From Gymnothorax reevesii (taxonomy: Eukaryota; Chordata; Actinopteri; Anguilliformes; Muraenidae), in contig CM056581.1 in NCBI GenBank assembly GCA_029721435.1, forward strand, positions 69,922,712-69,986,711: DNA of 64,000 nucleotides, in the 5' to 3' direction. The notes under the pieces are model-generated. The model did not search any database. It was not told the DNA's origin and saw only the letters and a list, made by a program, of their open reading frames with translations. Of this stretch, positions 1-9,591 are shown one piece after another. Positions within the stretch are counted from its first letter, which is position 1. Each line of letters starts with the position of its first letter. The position numbers and the translations under genes were made by a program.

Positions 1-484
1 TCAGGTAGTTGGAAAACACCAGTTAGACCCACCTGTAGCTCCATTGCAGCCTATCCCATCATTTGGGGAGCCCTTCTCCAAGGTCATTGTTGATTGTGTT
101 GGTCCATTATCCAAGACTAGATCTGGAAATCAGTACTTGTTGACAATCATGTGTGCATTTACTAGATTCCCTGAAGCCATACCTCAACACAACATTAAGG
201 CAACTGCAATCTCGAAGACTTTGATAAAGTTCTTCACGTTGTTTGGCCTTCCCAGGGAAATTCAGTCAGACTAAGGTAGCAATTTCACTTCCGGATTGTT
301 TCAGCAGGTAGTGTATGAACTAGGTGCGAAGCAGATTCTTTCTAGTGCGTATCATCCAGAGAGTCAGGGTACCTTAGAGCGGTTTCATTCCACTCTCAAG
401 ATAATGACGAGGACTTAGGTGCTACTCGACAGTTTCAAATAGATGTTGCAATTTTGCGACTGGATCTCATGACTCAATACCAAG
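1..484 (+). pseudogene. Gypsy-like (Gmr1-type) integrase remnant, plus-strand copy
   Basis: Frame 2 from base 2 reads the catalytic core of a retroviral-type integrase. The first Asp lies in an I-V-D-C-V-G-P-L context, the second in Q-S-D at 269-271, and the Glu in T-L-E-R-F-H near 375. A TAA at 272-274 directly follows the second Asp, the same frame resumes after it, and a TAG ends it at 416-418. The N-terminal zinc-binding part lies outside the window. The same region is found on the minus strand at 8407-8993. No reverse transcriptase or RNase H lies between this integrase and the LTR that begins near 485, unlike the other copy, so this copy appears internally deleted. Bases about 399-484 match nothing else I recognise. 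It is a dead relic and would lie in an upstream intron of the host gene. Confidence 0.85.
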
Positions 485-918
485 TGTAATGCGAATAGAA
501 GCCACTAGATGACAGTATTGACATTTCTTATGTTAGGCCCAGACTGGAGCTAGGTTTGGGCATGTCTTGGGCATGTCTGAGAGTTAAAAAAAGAGGTCTA
601 AATGTGGGAAGGGTCCGCAAAAGAGTATATAAGGAGGAAAATTGAGCGAGTCGAGTAGTAGGAGAAATTGCAAGGAGAAGGATACATGTGACCAGACCTG
701 TCATTCTGTTCAATTTTTTGTCTGTGTTGGAGCATTTTCCTCACCCAGGACATCACCAAGCAACCCAACCAAAGGGACTGTAAATATTTTTGTTCTTGTA
801 TTTAACAAGCTTGGTCAGTCGAGTAGTTCGTTGTTAGTTGCCTTTGTTTAATGAAATCTGTTGAAGTTTTTAAAGTTGTGTCTGTTATCCCTTGCTGTCG
901 TAAATTGGGGCTATAACA
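485..918 (+). mobile_element. LTR of the plus-strand gypsy-like element
   Basis: This segment aligns by eye with the minus-strand segment 6119-6590 next to the second element copy, with shared blocks around the TATA box, the CAAGGAGA motif and the end TTGGGGCTATAACA. It ends in CA at 918. The left end is uncertain. TGTAAT at 485 is favoured because in the other copy the matching TGTAAT follows directly after a purine-rich tract. An alternative start, TGTTA at 531, forms a perfect 5-bp inverted pair with the terminal TAACA. No target-site duplication can be read because the 5' end of the element is outside the window. Confidence 0.75.
626..632 (+). promoter_or_regulatory. TATA box of the LTR
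   Basis: TATATAAGG lies in the middle of the LTR and is conserved in the second copy (minus strand, 6422-6430). Its place fits an LTR promoter with transcription starting about 25-30 bases downstream. Whether it is active is unknown. Confidence 0.55.
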
Positions 919-1011
919 CAAGTCATCCACCTTTGTTCACAAAGAAGTCCTTCCCTCCTCTGGTATATTCTGGAAAGTATAACCCTCACTTTGCTCTTTT
1001 CCTTTCAACAG

Positions 1012-1079
1012 AAACGGGGCGTTTCGTCAGAGGAGGAGGAAGGGGAAGTGGATAGCGAGGTGGAGTTGCCACGGAGACG
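1012..1079 (+). CDS. Internal coding exon of an unidentified host gene (acidic segment)
   Basis: The acceptor is good: a pyrimidine-rich run (TTTGCTCTTTTCCTTTCAACAG) ends at 1011. The donor is ACG|GTGAGG at 1079/1080. Read from its first base the exon gives 22 whole codons plus two bases: a K-R-G-V-S-S start, a run of four Glu, then alternating Glu/Asp and hydrophobic residues, and a basic end of Arg. The two bases left over (phase 2) complete an Arg codon with the first base of the exon at 5537, which supports both exons. The first 93 bases between the upstream LTR and this exon show nothing else. The acidic composition suggests a disordered region. No family is recognised. Confidence 0.62.
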
Positions 1080-1320
1080 GTGAGGACGTGCCACCTCAGC
1101 AATTGTCACACAACTGCCATGTTTTTTCTCCTGAACACCATTCCACCGTCTGTCATTTACTTTTTCTAGTACATGTCTGTCATCAGTATCTGTTATGATC
1201 CAGACTAGGAACCAAATGCAGATTCAGAGCACTGGCCACAATGCAGTGTTTATTAACAGGTAATAGAGGAGGGGAAGGTTGTAACCAAAAATGTTAAGGA
1301 GCATTCCAGTGAAGTTTTGA

Positions 1321-1375
1321 ATTGAATTAAATTGAATTTAATGCCTTTATTGTCATCGTTGCACATCTATCTATC
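1321..1375 (-). mobile_element. Possible 3' tail of a fish LINE
   Basis: A degenerate TTGAAT repeat is followed by TTTAATGCCTTTATTGTCA. Read on the minus strand this is a TGACAATAAAGGCAT motif followed by a short A/T-rich repeat, a common kind of 3' end in fish LINEs of the CR1/L2 type. It lies almost 900 bases from the recognisable LINE coding region at 2240-3715 and may belong to it or to a separate insertion. Bases 1196-1320 and 1610-2240 hold no coding region I can support. Confidence 0.35.
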
Positions 1376-1516
1376 AAGCAAGAAGCATGTGTCTGTCTGT
1401 GGCTCACATATCTCTCTGATTGTTTGTCAGATCGGTCTAAGCTTTCGAATATGGCTTGCACATGGCACGATGGTGTGCATCCTTCATCTTGAAGCTTTTT
1501 TGATTTGAGCCTGTCG

Positions 1517-1606
1517 CGCTCTCGCTTTAAGCTATAGCCACGCCTCAGGAAAAAAAGTTTACGCTCTCGCTCTTGGCTATAGCCATGCCTCAGGAAAAAA
1601 AAGTTA
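1517..1606. repeat. Tandem duplication, two 45-bp units
   Basis: The block starting CGCTCTCGCT and ending in CTCAGG plus an A-run plus GTT occurs at 1517 and again from 1562, with a few substitutions (for example GCCACGCC against GCCATGCC). It is a small local duplication in the first intron. A minus-strand open frame of 123 codons (1327-1698) crosses it and shows the duplication as a repeated F-F-L-R-x-G-Y-S motif, but I see no sign that it is a gene. Confidence 0.75.
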
Positions 1607-2239
1607 AAAGAATCCCAAATGGTACTGCTATACTTCTCTTGCTCACCGGAAAGTTTGCATAGGCTTATGGCATTCTCATCTGTAAGTAGTTTCACCACGC
1701 TGTTCTCATCTGCTCATCGTGCTTGCTGACATGGCTAGAGCATGGTCTGATTGACTAAAACATTGCCTAAAGTTCCCAAACCAAAGCATGTTTGCAATAT
1801 TTCATTTTCATGTCCAGATCTTCTAAGTACTGCGTATGAGCAGTCTGCATTGATACTCCCGGAGTAAATTATAGCATGCACTTGTGGACTGGCTATTTGT
1901 TGCTTTATCGCATTAATTTTGAGATCACTGTCCATTCTCTTCCCTGTGATTTCGCTTGCTAGCATTTCTAACCTATTGCTAGATACCGTTCAAAATGCTC
2001 TGTTAGCTGTTTATTTTGTTCCTATCTTTCTCTGACAAATAAACGCTGGTCTCAGAAGCCAACACAGCCTAATTTAGCCATCCCTGAAAAAACTACTTAA
2101 GCTCCCACTTTTTTATAGGAATACATACTTCCGATGGGCACTGCACTAGTTTCAGTACAACAAGATTAAGAGTGCTACTCCACTGTTGCACACACATACA
2201 ATAAATAATTTAACACAATATACAAAAATTACAATAAAT

Positions 2240-3715
2240 AAAACTATTTAAAATGCAGAACAGATGATCATATGCAAGAGGGTGTCAGGTGGGGAGGGTT
2301 TATAGTCTATAGCGTATGGATAGAAACTGTTTATGAATTTGGTGGTTCTGGATGTGATGGACCTATAACACCTGTCAGAGGGTAACAGTTCAAACAAATG
2401 GTGACTGGGTCTGGTATTGTCCTTAATCATGTGTTTAGCTCTTGAGAGAATGTGGCTGTTTGCAGTGTCTGACAGAGAGGGGAGGGGGCAACCGATGATC
2501 TTTTTCTGCTTTCTTTATGATTCTCTGGAGAGCTTTTTTGTTTGCAACAGAGCATCCAGCAAACCACACAGAGATGCAGTATGACAGGATGCTCTCAATT
2601 GTTATTCTGTAGAAGGAGACCAGGCTTTTCACTCAGGTTGTTTCTCCTGAGTATTCTCAGCAAGTGGAGGCGCTGTTGTGCCTTTTTAACAATCGCAGAG
2701 GTGTTTAGTGACCATGACAGACAGTCTGTGATGTGGATGCCAAGGAATTTGAATAAGGGAACTCTCTCCACGCACACATCGTTAATGAAGAGAGGCTGGT
2801 GGCTTGTGTTGAGCTTCCTGAAGTCAATTATGTGTTTTTATTTTTGTATTGTTGAGGATGAGGGTGTTAGCAGAGCCCCACTCAGACAGATTCTTCACTT
2901 CCTGTGTGTAGGTGGACTCATCACCTGCAATAAGTCTGACCACAGTAGTGTCGTCTGCAAATGTAATAACAGAGTTAGAGGTAAATTTTGGTGAACAGTC
3001 AGAGGTGTATAGTGAATAGAGGAGGGGACTCTGCACACAGCCCTGAGGTGAGCCGGTGCTGAGTGTGATCATAGAGGAAAAGTGAGGGCCGACTCTCACG
3101 GACGGTGGACGGTTAGTCCAGAAGTCTTTCATCCAGCTGCAGGTGGGTGAGGGGAGACTGAGGTTCAGCAGTTTGTTTATCAGGATGTCTGGGATGATGG
3201 TGTTAAAGGCAGAGGAGTAATCCACTAAAAGGATCCTGACATAGTTGTTCCTGCGTTCGAGGTGGTTCAAAGCGGTATGGAGAGCGATGGATCAACTGTG
3301 GATCTATTAGGCCTGAATGCAAACTGGTGGTGGTTCAAGGATGGAAGGAGGCTGGCTTGTATGTGTTTGCGCACCACTTCATTATGAGAGGGGTGAGGTC
3401 ACAGGTCTGTAGTCTGCCGAGCCGTAGGAGGATGGTTTCTTCGGGATGGGCATAATTGTTGCTGACTTCAGAGAAAGGGGCCCGAGCAAGAGATAAATTG
3501 AAGATGATGCGCTGAGTACCCCAGATACCCCGTCAGGGCCAGCAGCCTTTCTTTGGATTCACCGCTTTGAGAACATGCCTCACCTCCTGCTGTTGAATAG
3601 TGAGGGCAGGTATATATCGGTGACCAGGAGAGTGGAGCGAAGGAGCTGCTCATCTCAAAGCGGACAAAGGAGTTATTAAGCTCCTCTGCCAGCAGGGCTT
3701 CGTGTGAATGACTAT
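2240..3715 (-). pseudogene. Decayed non-LTR retrotransposon (CR1/L2/Rex1-like) reverse transcriptase
   Basis: On the minus strand the segment 3270-2824 reads the core of a LINE reverse transcriptase: S-A-F-N-T-I in the first catalytic block, S-P-Q-G-C-V with S-P-L-L-Y-S-L-Y-T after it, and the F-A-D-D catalytic box. The reading continues in shifted frames at 2777-2595 (F-L-G-I-H-I block), 2632-2435 (Y-R-I-T-I-E-S-I-L-S-Y-C thumb region) and 2430-2248 (L-F-E-L-L-P-S, typical of the C-terminus). Upstream, broken coding with an N-P-K-K-G-C-W-P stretch runs back to about 3715. At least three frameshifts and the missing 5' half (no endonuclease) make it a 5'-truncated dead copy. The fish-type sequence is recognised from general knowledge of the CR1/L2/Rex1 group; the exact family is not resolved. 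Confidence 0.85.
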
Positions 3716-5536
3716 AGAGGGTAGGGGCTTGTGGGCCCCCAAGCCATTGGCATTCTTGGAGCTGAAATCAGGTGGCCAAGCCCCCTTGCTGAAGCGGGGC
3801 TACTTGACAGTGGAACCAAAGGCTTTAGTGGGAACGCAGTCCCAATCCTGGAGACTGATATTAAGGCCTCGGAACTTCCTCCTGGCAATAAGACTCCAAG
3901 GAGTAATTACATTTCTCTCTCTCATCAATTTGTGGAAAACACTGGGCAGAAGTGATTTACTGAATACTAGAAGACACAAGCTGACCCTGGATTTTAGCTG
4001 CGATTGAGCTCTGGCAATCCAGCCCCCATACTGACACCACAATTTATTTCAGCGGTGCAGCCTCATTTATTTTAAGATTGCACTCCATCAAAATATTTTT
4101 AGAATTCAAAAAAGGTTACATTTATTTCGTGGGGAAGCACAGTTGCACTCTGGTTACCGCAATGTGATAATAATTCACTTATTAAATTACCAACATTTCT
4201 TACATTGAAGAGTTGGTAATTGAATAGATTAGTAAATTGGTTATTAATGCATTGTGAAAGTTTGATTCATGGCATGCATTTAAAATCATTTATCTTGCAT
4301 TTAGAATGATCATTATATGAGAGTGGACTGATATTCATTTGTCTCATTGCAAATGTGAATAATGAGCCAACAAAACATGTCACGTACCCCGATTCAGTGC
4401 TTATATTGCTGTGCCTTCTCAGTACTGGCGCGTAATGGTGCAAAGATTCTCGGTCCAAAAATGACTTTGAAACCGACTGTTGAATGTTCAAAGGATTATT
4501 ATTTGCGAAAATATGAAAAACAAACCACTTAAGCATTTATATTGTTGCGCTCTTGTGTGTGTGGGTAATGGCGCATTAACTCTCAGTTAGAGTCACTGGG
4601 AACGCAAGGCTCTACCTGAGGCTAGGCCTGTGGGATTAAGGTGGTTTAGAGCTTGTTGGAAACATCAGAACCCATAGAATCAAATGGCTACTGGCAAAGT
4701 CAAACTGACGGCATCACAAGTCGATCACTGAGAGAAAAATACATTGCAAGCAAGCGGAATGCTCTGGAGCTGACATCCTTTGACGCAGTGCCCCGGAAAA
4801 AAAAATACATGGAGACTGGAAATGTAGTTTCAGTATAACAAGGACACATTGGGCTAACAATGGCCAGTACAGATTTACCCTCAAACATAGTTTCTTATTC
4901 GAAAACATCAAAGTTAAAAAAATGTTTTGCTCATCTCTGTCGACTGAAAAGTGCATGTCTGCTGTTCTTTGAATGTTGTGTTGGTTTAAAATGACAAGGC
5001 TTAGATCGTTGGATTCTGTTGACTTTCCTCTTTTATTTCAGATATCTCTTCAATGCCTGGTACAAATTCAGTAGAAATGCTAGCAGTCGAGCACTGATAT
5101 TATTTCATATTTTACTACATGCTGACATACTTGCTTGGTGCTACAATTGTGTTCGGTTGAGGTGAAAACAGTCATCATATGCTTTTCACTGAGTTTCTTC
5201 CTCTTAAGAGGATATATATATGCATTACGATGTTGCTACTAGGAAACATGCCGTATTTATGATATTCACTGATTGCCCCCGGTACAGGGGGTGTTCCAGT
5301 TTTAGAGGTTAAACGTCGGACATACTAAAATGTTAAAAGCTACCAGATGATCCCCCGCGACTGTGTTAAGCAATGTCTCAAATTCTCTTTATTTCATAAG
5401 GACCTGTTTGAGATGGCTTTTTATGAAATAGTGATTAGTTAATCAGTAGCTTAAATTATTGTTTGGCGAATTCACAGGTGCATCTCACACTCTTCATTTT
5501 CCTCTGTCCCTTTTTCCTGTCCTGTTGCCATGGCAG
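3716..5536. other. Rest of the first intron, no gene seen
   Basis: About 1.8 kb of ordinary AT-rich sequence between the LINE relic and the next exon. It contains short open frames on both strands, none with a recognisable motif. A splice acceptor-like run ending TTTATTTCAG at 5041 is present, but no frame after it joins the neighbouring exons. A TATATATATGCAT run near 5213 looks like simple sequence. Confidence 0.5.
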
Positions 5537-5834
5537 TCGGCCTGTTAGCATGACAAAATGCCAGTCGCTGTCAACCTTCAGCTCGGAGAACCTGTCCGTG
5601 TCGGACGGGGAGGAAGGGAACACAACGGACCATTCCCACAGTGGCACGCCAGACGTGGTCAGCACCAACACAGATGAACGGCTCGACGACAAGAGTGACG
5701 ACCTGCTCTCACAGGGCTCAGAAATCCCAGCTGATGCTCCAGATGCTACCCAGGTGTCGGATGGGTTGTCTGAGAAAGAGGCAGCGCTCCGGCAGGTCAA
5801 AACGCAGCTGAACGCCGAACAGAACAGCTACGAG
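5537..5834 (+). CDS. Coding exon of the unidentified host gene (Ser/Asp-rich segment and short helix)
   Basis: The acceptor is a long pyrimidine tract ending CATGGCAG at 5536. The favoured donor is GAG|GTGCAAG at 5834/5835. The first base completes the Arg codon begun by the exon at 1012-1079; 99 whole codons follow and the exon ends in phase 0. The peptide starts with a basic R-R-R-R-P-V-S stretch, which resembles a basophilic kinase target (R-x-x-S). It continues with a Ser-rich acidic region and ends in a charged segment rich in Glu, Gln, Lys and Leu that could form a short coiled coil. Codon use and composition look like true coding sequence. I do not recognise the protein. Other possible donors lie at CCAG|GTGTCG and GCAG|GTCAAA inside the exon, so the exact end is less sure than the start. 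Confidence 0.72.
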
Positions 5835-5929
5835 GTGCAAGAATGAGACTGGCCCACTCACATGCTTTTAAACAGAGATACAGGAAAACAGGGATATTGA
5901 GGCAGCAGCTGTATGGTGCTCATATTGTT

Positions 5930-6118
5930 GCTGCACTGCTGTAGTTCATGGATGCACTGCTGTGTGTTTGGCCCGTGATCTACTGCATGGATAGACTCCA
6001 TGATCTGTGTTTGTGATACGGATCTTGTGTGGTATATGGATGTATTCTGTAATTTGATATCTGTTTAGGCTCTGTTCCAGTGTGTGGATGGGTCCCATGG
6101 TCTGGTGTCTGTTAATAG
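5930..6118. repeat. Left outlier of the 48-bp minisatellite
   Basis: Bases about 6060-6118 are a clear unit of the minisatellite that fills 10648-13990: TTTAGGCTCTGTTCCAGTGT, then GTGGATGGGTCCCATGGTCT and the GGTGTCTGTTAA end. Bases 5930-6060 contain degraded echoes (CATGGAT, CCATGATCTG, GATATCTGTT). The clear unit touches the outer edge of the LTR at 6119, so the LTR element lies between parts of the same minisatellite. Confidence 0.75.
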
Positions 6119-6590
6119 TGTTATGGCCCCAATTTGTTATGACCTATCAGACAGCAAGGTATGACAGACAAAATTTTAAAAACTTTAACATATTTAATTA
6201 AACAAAAACTGGCCAACATTGATATAGACAAAACTGAGATATTTACAGTCCCTTTGATGGGGTTGCTTTGCGATGATCTCGGTAAGGAAAATGCTCCAAC
6301 ACAGGCAAAAATCCACAAAAAGCTTCACAGGTCTTGAAAAGAGTGACAGGTCTGGTCAAATGTATCCTTGCGCAATTTCTCCTTGCAATTTCTCCTACTA
6401 CTTTACTCTCTCAATTTTTCTCCTTATATACTCTTTTGCAGCCCCCTCCCACCTTCCAGACTTTTTTCCTGTTCTCTGGAACTTCCCTTCTCAGACATGC
6501 CCAGGACATGCCCAAAACCTAGCTCCAGACTGGGCTTAACAAAAATGTCAATACTGCCATCTAGTGGCTTTTTTTTTCTTCCATATTACA
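6119..6590 (-). mobile_element. 3' LTR of the minus-strand element
   Basis: Homologous to 485-918. Its outer end at 6119 reads TGTTATGGCCCC on the plus strand, the complement of the LTR end. The inner end is taken at 6590, where TGTAAT on the minus strand follows a purine-rich GGAATGGAGG (6591-6600), as expected for the priming tract. An alternative inner end is 6541 (TGTTA). It contains the TATA box (6422-6430), a run of A on the minus strand near 6569-6578 and a CTCF-like motif (6554-6567). Confidence 0.72.
6554..6567 (-). promoter_or_regulatory. CTCF-like motif in the LTR
   Basis: On the minus strand CCACTAGATGGCAG fits the vertebrate CTCF core consensus CCASYAGRKGGCRS at all 14 positions. 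The plus-strand copy of the LTR has CCACTAGATGACAG (from 502) with one mismatch. A 14-base match can occur by chance and binding is not shown; it is marked because LTR elements are known carriers of such sites. Confidence 0.4.
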
Positions 6591-6668
6591 CCTCCATTCC
6601 AAAAGGGAAAAATTTTGACTCATAAAGGAAAAATTTTTCTTTTCAATACAAAAAGGGTTAAGTTGACA

Positions 6669-6670
6669 CT

Positions 6671-6727
<57 letters not shown>
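6669..6727. repeat. (TG)n(TA)n microsatellite
   Basis: About 59 bases of TG repeats passing into TA repeats. It lies inside the minus-strand retroelement between the RNase H remnant and the LTR, so it arose after, or came with, the insertion. Confidence 0.95.
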
Positions 6728-6730
<3 letters not shown>

Positions 6731-6870
6731 AATAAACGTGATATATACACATACTCAAACACGGGATAAGCAATCAGCAATTACATTGTCAGTACCTTTT
6801 ACATGCTTAATTTCCAAGTCAAACAAAAAAATAAAATCAAATTCCAATTCAACAATCTCCGATTCTTGTT

Positions 6871-7483
6871 TTACATCTTACTCAAAAACATTAACGGATT
6901 GTAGTCAGTATATACAATCATAGGCTTTTGCCCTGTACAAACATAAACCTCAAAGTGTTGTAAGGATAGGACCAGAGCCAAAAGCTCCTTCTCTATTGTG
7001 GAATGGTTCTTTTGGTGGCGATTGAACTTCCTGGAGAAGTATGCCACGGGATGCTCAATATCATCAGAGTCACTTCTCAGTAGGAGCACAAATCCACAAG
7101 CTTGGTCGATGCTAGCGACCACGATGGAGAATGGTCAGTCAAGAGATTCAAGCACGGGGAAGCGACACAGCAGAGACTTCAGGCGATCAAAGGCATGCTT
7201 CATCCTAAGTGAAATTTACGCCTTTCTTCAGTTAGTTAGTGAGACTGAGAGCAATCTCAGCAAAGTTCTTGCAGTACTTGCGGTAGTACCCGATCATTCC
7301 AAGGAAGCGGCGCAAAGCTTTTTTGTTGTCAGGAACGGGAAAGTCCATGATGGCTTGGACGTTAGCATTTATTGGTGCCACCTTACCCTGGCATATGACG
7401 TAGCTAAGATACGTGACAGTAGCACAACCAAAGTCACTCTCAACAGTCAGGTTAGCCTGGGTCAAGCGCTGGAACGTCTCCAC
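6871..7483 (-). pseudogene. Reverse transcriptase connection and RNase H remnant
   Basis: Minus-strand 7483-7232 reads the thumb/connection of a gypsy reverse transcriptase, with F-P-V-P-D-N-K-K-A-L-R-R-F-L-G-M and G-Y-Y-R-K-Y. After a break, 7122-6871 reads the RNase H domain: H-P-V-A-Y-F-S-R-K-F, S-T-I-E-K-E-L-L-A-L carrying the catalytic Glu, and V-Y-T-D-Y-N-P carrying a catalytic Asp. The first Asp motif is displaced by changes (V-A-S-I-D-Q-A). Frames differ between the two pieces and there is missing sequence between 7122 and 7232. Confidence 0.85.
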
Positions 7484-8217
7484 ATCTTCAGATGTTCTTT
7501 TTAGGAGTCACTCCATGTGATCAGGTTGTTGATGTACGCACCCGTGTGTGGCAATCCGGCGATTGTAGACTGTATCATCCTTTGGAACATGGCTGGGGCA
7601 TTATGTCAAAGGGTAGGACTTCATACTGGTATAACCCAGATGGTGTGGCAAAAGCAGAGATGCTCTTGGCCCTCTCAGTTAAAGGCACAAACCAATAACC
7701 CTTCAATAAATCAATCTTGGTCAGAAACTTTGCTTGCCCTTACTCTATCGATACAATCATCAATCCTAGGTATTGGAAACACATCAGTTCTAGTTACAGC
7801 ATTGACTTTGCGATAATATGTACAGAATCTAGTACTTCCATCAGGTTTTGGAACTAGCACACAGGGTGAACTCCAATCTGAGTTAGAGGGTCTGATAATA
7901 CCATGTTCTAACATGTACTCAACTTCTTTCTCAGCAATATTTCTCTTTTCAGGATTCATCCGGTACGGATACTGTTTTATTGGTTTGGCATCACCAACAT
8001 CTACATCATGACAGACTATAGAAACTCTCTTTGGAACATCAGGAAATGGATCTTTATATTTCTTGATCAACCTCTCAAACTGATCTTTCTGTGAGGGTTC
8101 TAAGTACTGGAGATTTTGCAACACTTCAGAATTTGGCAATTTACATGAAAGAATTTCAGCTGTAATTCTAGGTTCATCATCTTGAAACTCCCCCTCATCT
8201 ACACAAGTCTCAGCCAT
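7484..8217 (-). pseudogene. Reverse transcriptase remnant with altered catalytic box
   Basis: Minus-strand 8217-7711 opens with a linker and then the fingers region: Y-P-Y-R-M-N-P, E-H-G-I-I-R-P-S-N-S-D-W-S-S-P and V-P-K-P-D-G-S-T-R-F-C. A frameshift near 7720 moves the first catalytic Asp (in K-I-D-L-L-K-G-Y, near 7714) to another frame. The Y-x-D-D box falls at 7525-7536 and reads Tyr-Ile-Asn-Asn, so both catalytic Asp are replaced; a TAA follows a few codons later. The region sits downstream of integrase in the reading direction. Confidence 0.85.
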
Positions 8218-8406
8218 AGGAGGATCTGAAGTGACAGCTGCAACCCTGGTATTCCTATCATGATAAGGCTAAAGCCATGATAATGTGACACAACTGTTTT
8301 GGCTTCCTCCTATCTGGAGTCTGTACAATGTAATTGAGATCATTGTTTTTGTCAGAATTTCATAAGGACCATGAAATCAAAGGTCCTCTCACCTCATGGC
8401 AAAACA

Positions 8407-9433
8407 CTAGCTCAAACAGACTGAATCCAGTAGACTCCTGCACTGTTTCTCTAGCTGCAAACAGCTGTTGTTTGAACACAACACCTTCATCCCTGTCTTT
8501 CTTGTGATCATAACAATAATCATTGTCTTGAGAGTGGAATGAAACCGCTCTAAGGCACCCTGACTCTCTGGATGATAGGCACTAGAAAGAATCTGCTTCG
8601 CACCTAGTTCATACATTACCTGCTGAAACAATCTGGAAGTGAAATTGCTACCTTAGTCTGACTGAATTTCCTGGGAAGGCCAAACAACGTGAAGAACTTT
8701 ATCAAAGCCTTCGAGATTGCAGTTGCCTTGATGTTACGTAGAGGTATGGCTTCAGGGAATCTGGTAGATGCACACATGATTGTCAACAAGTACTGATTTC
8801 CAGATCTAGTCTTAGGTAATGGACTAACACAATCAATGATGTCCTTGGAGAAGGGCTCCTCGAATGCTGGGATAGGCTGCAATGGAGCTACAGGTGGGTC
8901 TAACTGGTGTTTTCCAACTACCCGAGAAGTGTGACAGATTTTGCAAAAGTTGGAAACATCTGTCTGAAGTCCAGGCCAGAGGAAGTGTTTCATGATCTTG
9001 TCTTGTTAACACCAAGATGACCTCCTAAAGATAAACTATGAGCCTTTGTTAAGATCTCGCTCCTGTAGACTAACAATTTGCTTGACCACTGCCAATCTGC
9101 ATTGGCAGGGATATCAGGAGGGCGCCACGTCCGCATCGTCACACCATCCTTGAGATAATACCCAACTGGAACTGCATCTATTTCTTTATCAGGAAGGGCT
9201 CTCCTCTTTAGTACACAAATTTCAGGATCATTGGTTTGCTCCTGAATCAACCGCTTTCTGGACAGAGACAAGTCTCCAGACACATCAGAATCACCAGACC
9301 CATCTGGCTGGCTGAACAAAGAACTGATAAAAGTGTCTGATAAGTCCTCAAACGGAGAAACCATAGTAGGCCGAACAGGGTTATAAGGCGAACCACCTGA
9401 GTCATGACTCTTAAATGTGCTGGACAGCACCAC
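8407..9433 (-). pseudogene. Integrase remnant placed upstream of reverse transcriptase
   Basis: Minus-strand 9433-8990 ends with the first half of an H-H-C-C zinc-binding domain (A-H-S-L-S-L-G-G-H-L-G). After a frameshift near 9000 the second half follows (F-C-K-I-C-H) with the catalytic core at 8993-8407: first Asp in I-I-D-C-V-S-P-L and the Glu in A-L-E-R-F-H. The second Asp lies in a shifted frame because one G is missing relative to the plus-strand copy near 8675. The TAA right after that Asp (8653-8655 on this strand) is shared with the plus-strand copy. The C-terminal domain beyond 8407 is not recognisable. Confidence 0.85.
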
Positions 9434-9591
9434 ATCATCTTCTTCTTGAGCTTACTTAGCTATAGCACAGGACACTGCACAGGAAGGATACAGAGATGGG
9501 TCTTCATCAACATCTTCAGAGATCGGGTGTGACGCATGATGAACAGGGTTCCCCCTGTTCTACATTGGGTTCTACATTGCCCCCAGCCAGG

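Noticed and set aside
1327..1965. Minus-strand open frames of 123 and 76 codons
   Set aside because: The sequence is repeat-like, one frame crosses a 45-bp duplication, and no domain or homologue is recognised.
2542..2994. Plus-strand open frame of 150 codons
   Set aside because: It is the antisense shadow of the LINE reverse transcriptase on the minus strand.
5041..5100. Extra exon after the acceptor-like TTTATTTCAG at 5041
   Set aside because: No donor follows that keeps the phase of the neighbouring exons, and the frames close soon. A non-coding or alternative exon cannot be excluded.
5463..5536. Start codon and signal peptide for the frame at 5463-5846
   Set aside because: The hydrophobic stretch before 5537 is the translated pyrimidine tract of a splice acceptor. 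The phase match with the exon at 1012-1079 favours an internal exon.
6998..7504. Plus-strand open frame of 168 codons
   Set aside because: It is antisense to the reverse transcriptase and RNase H remnants.
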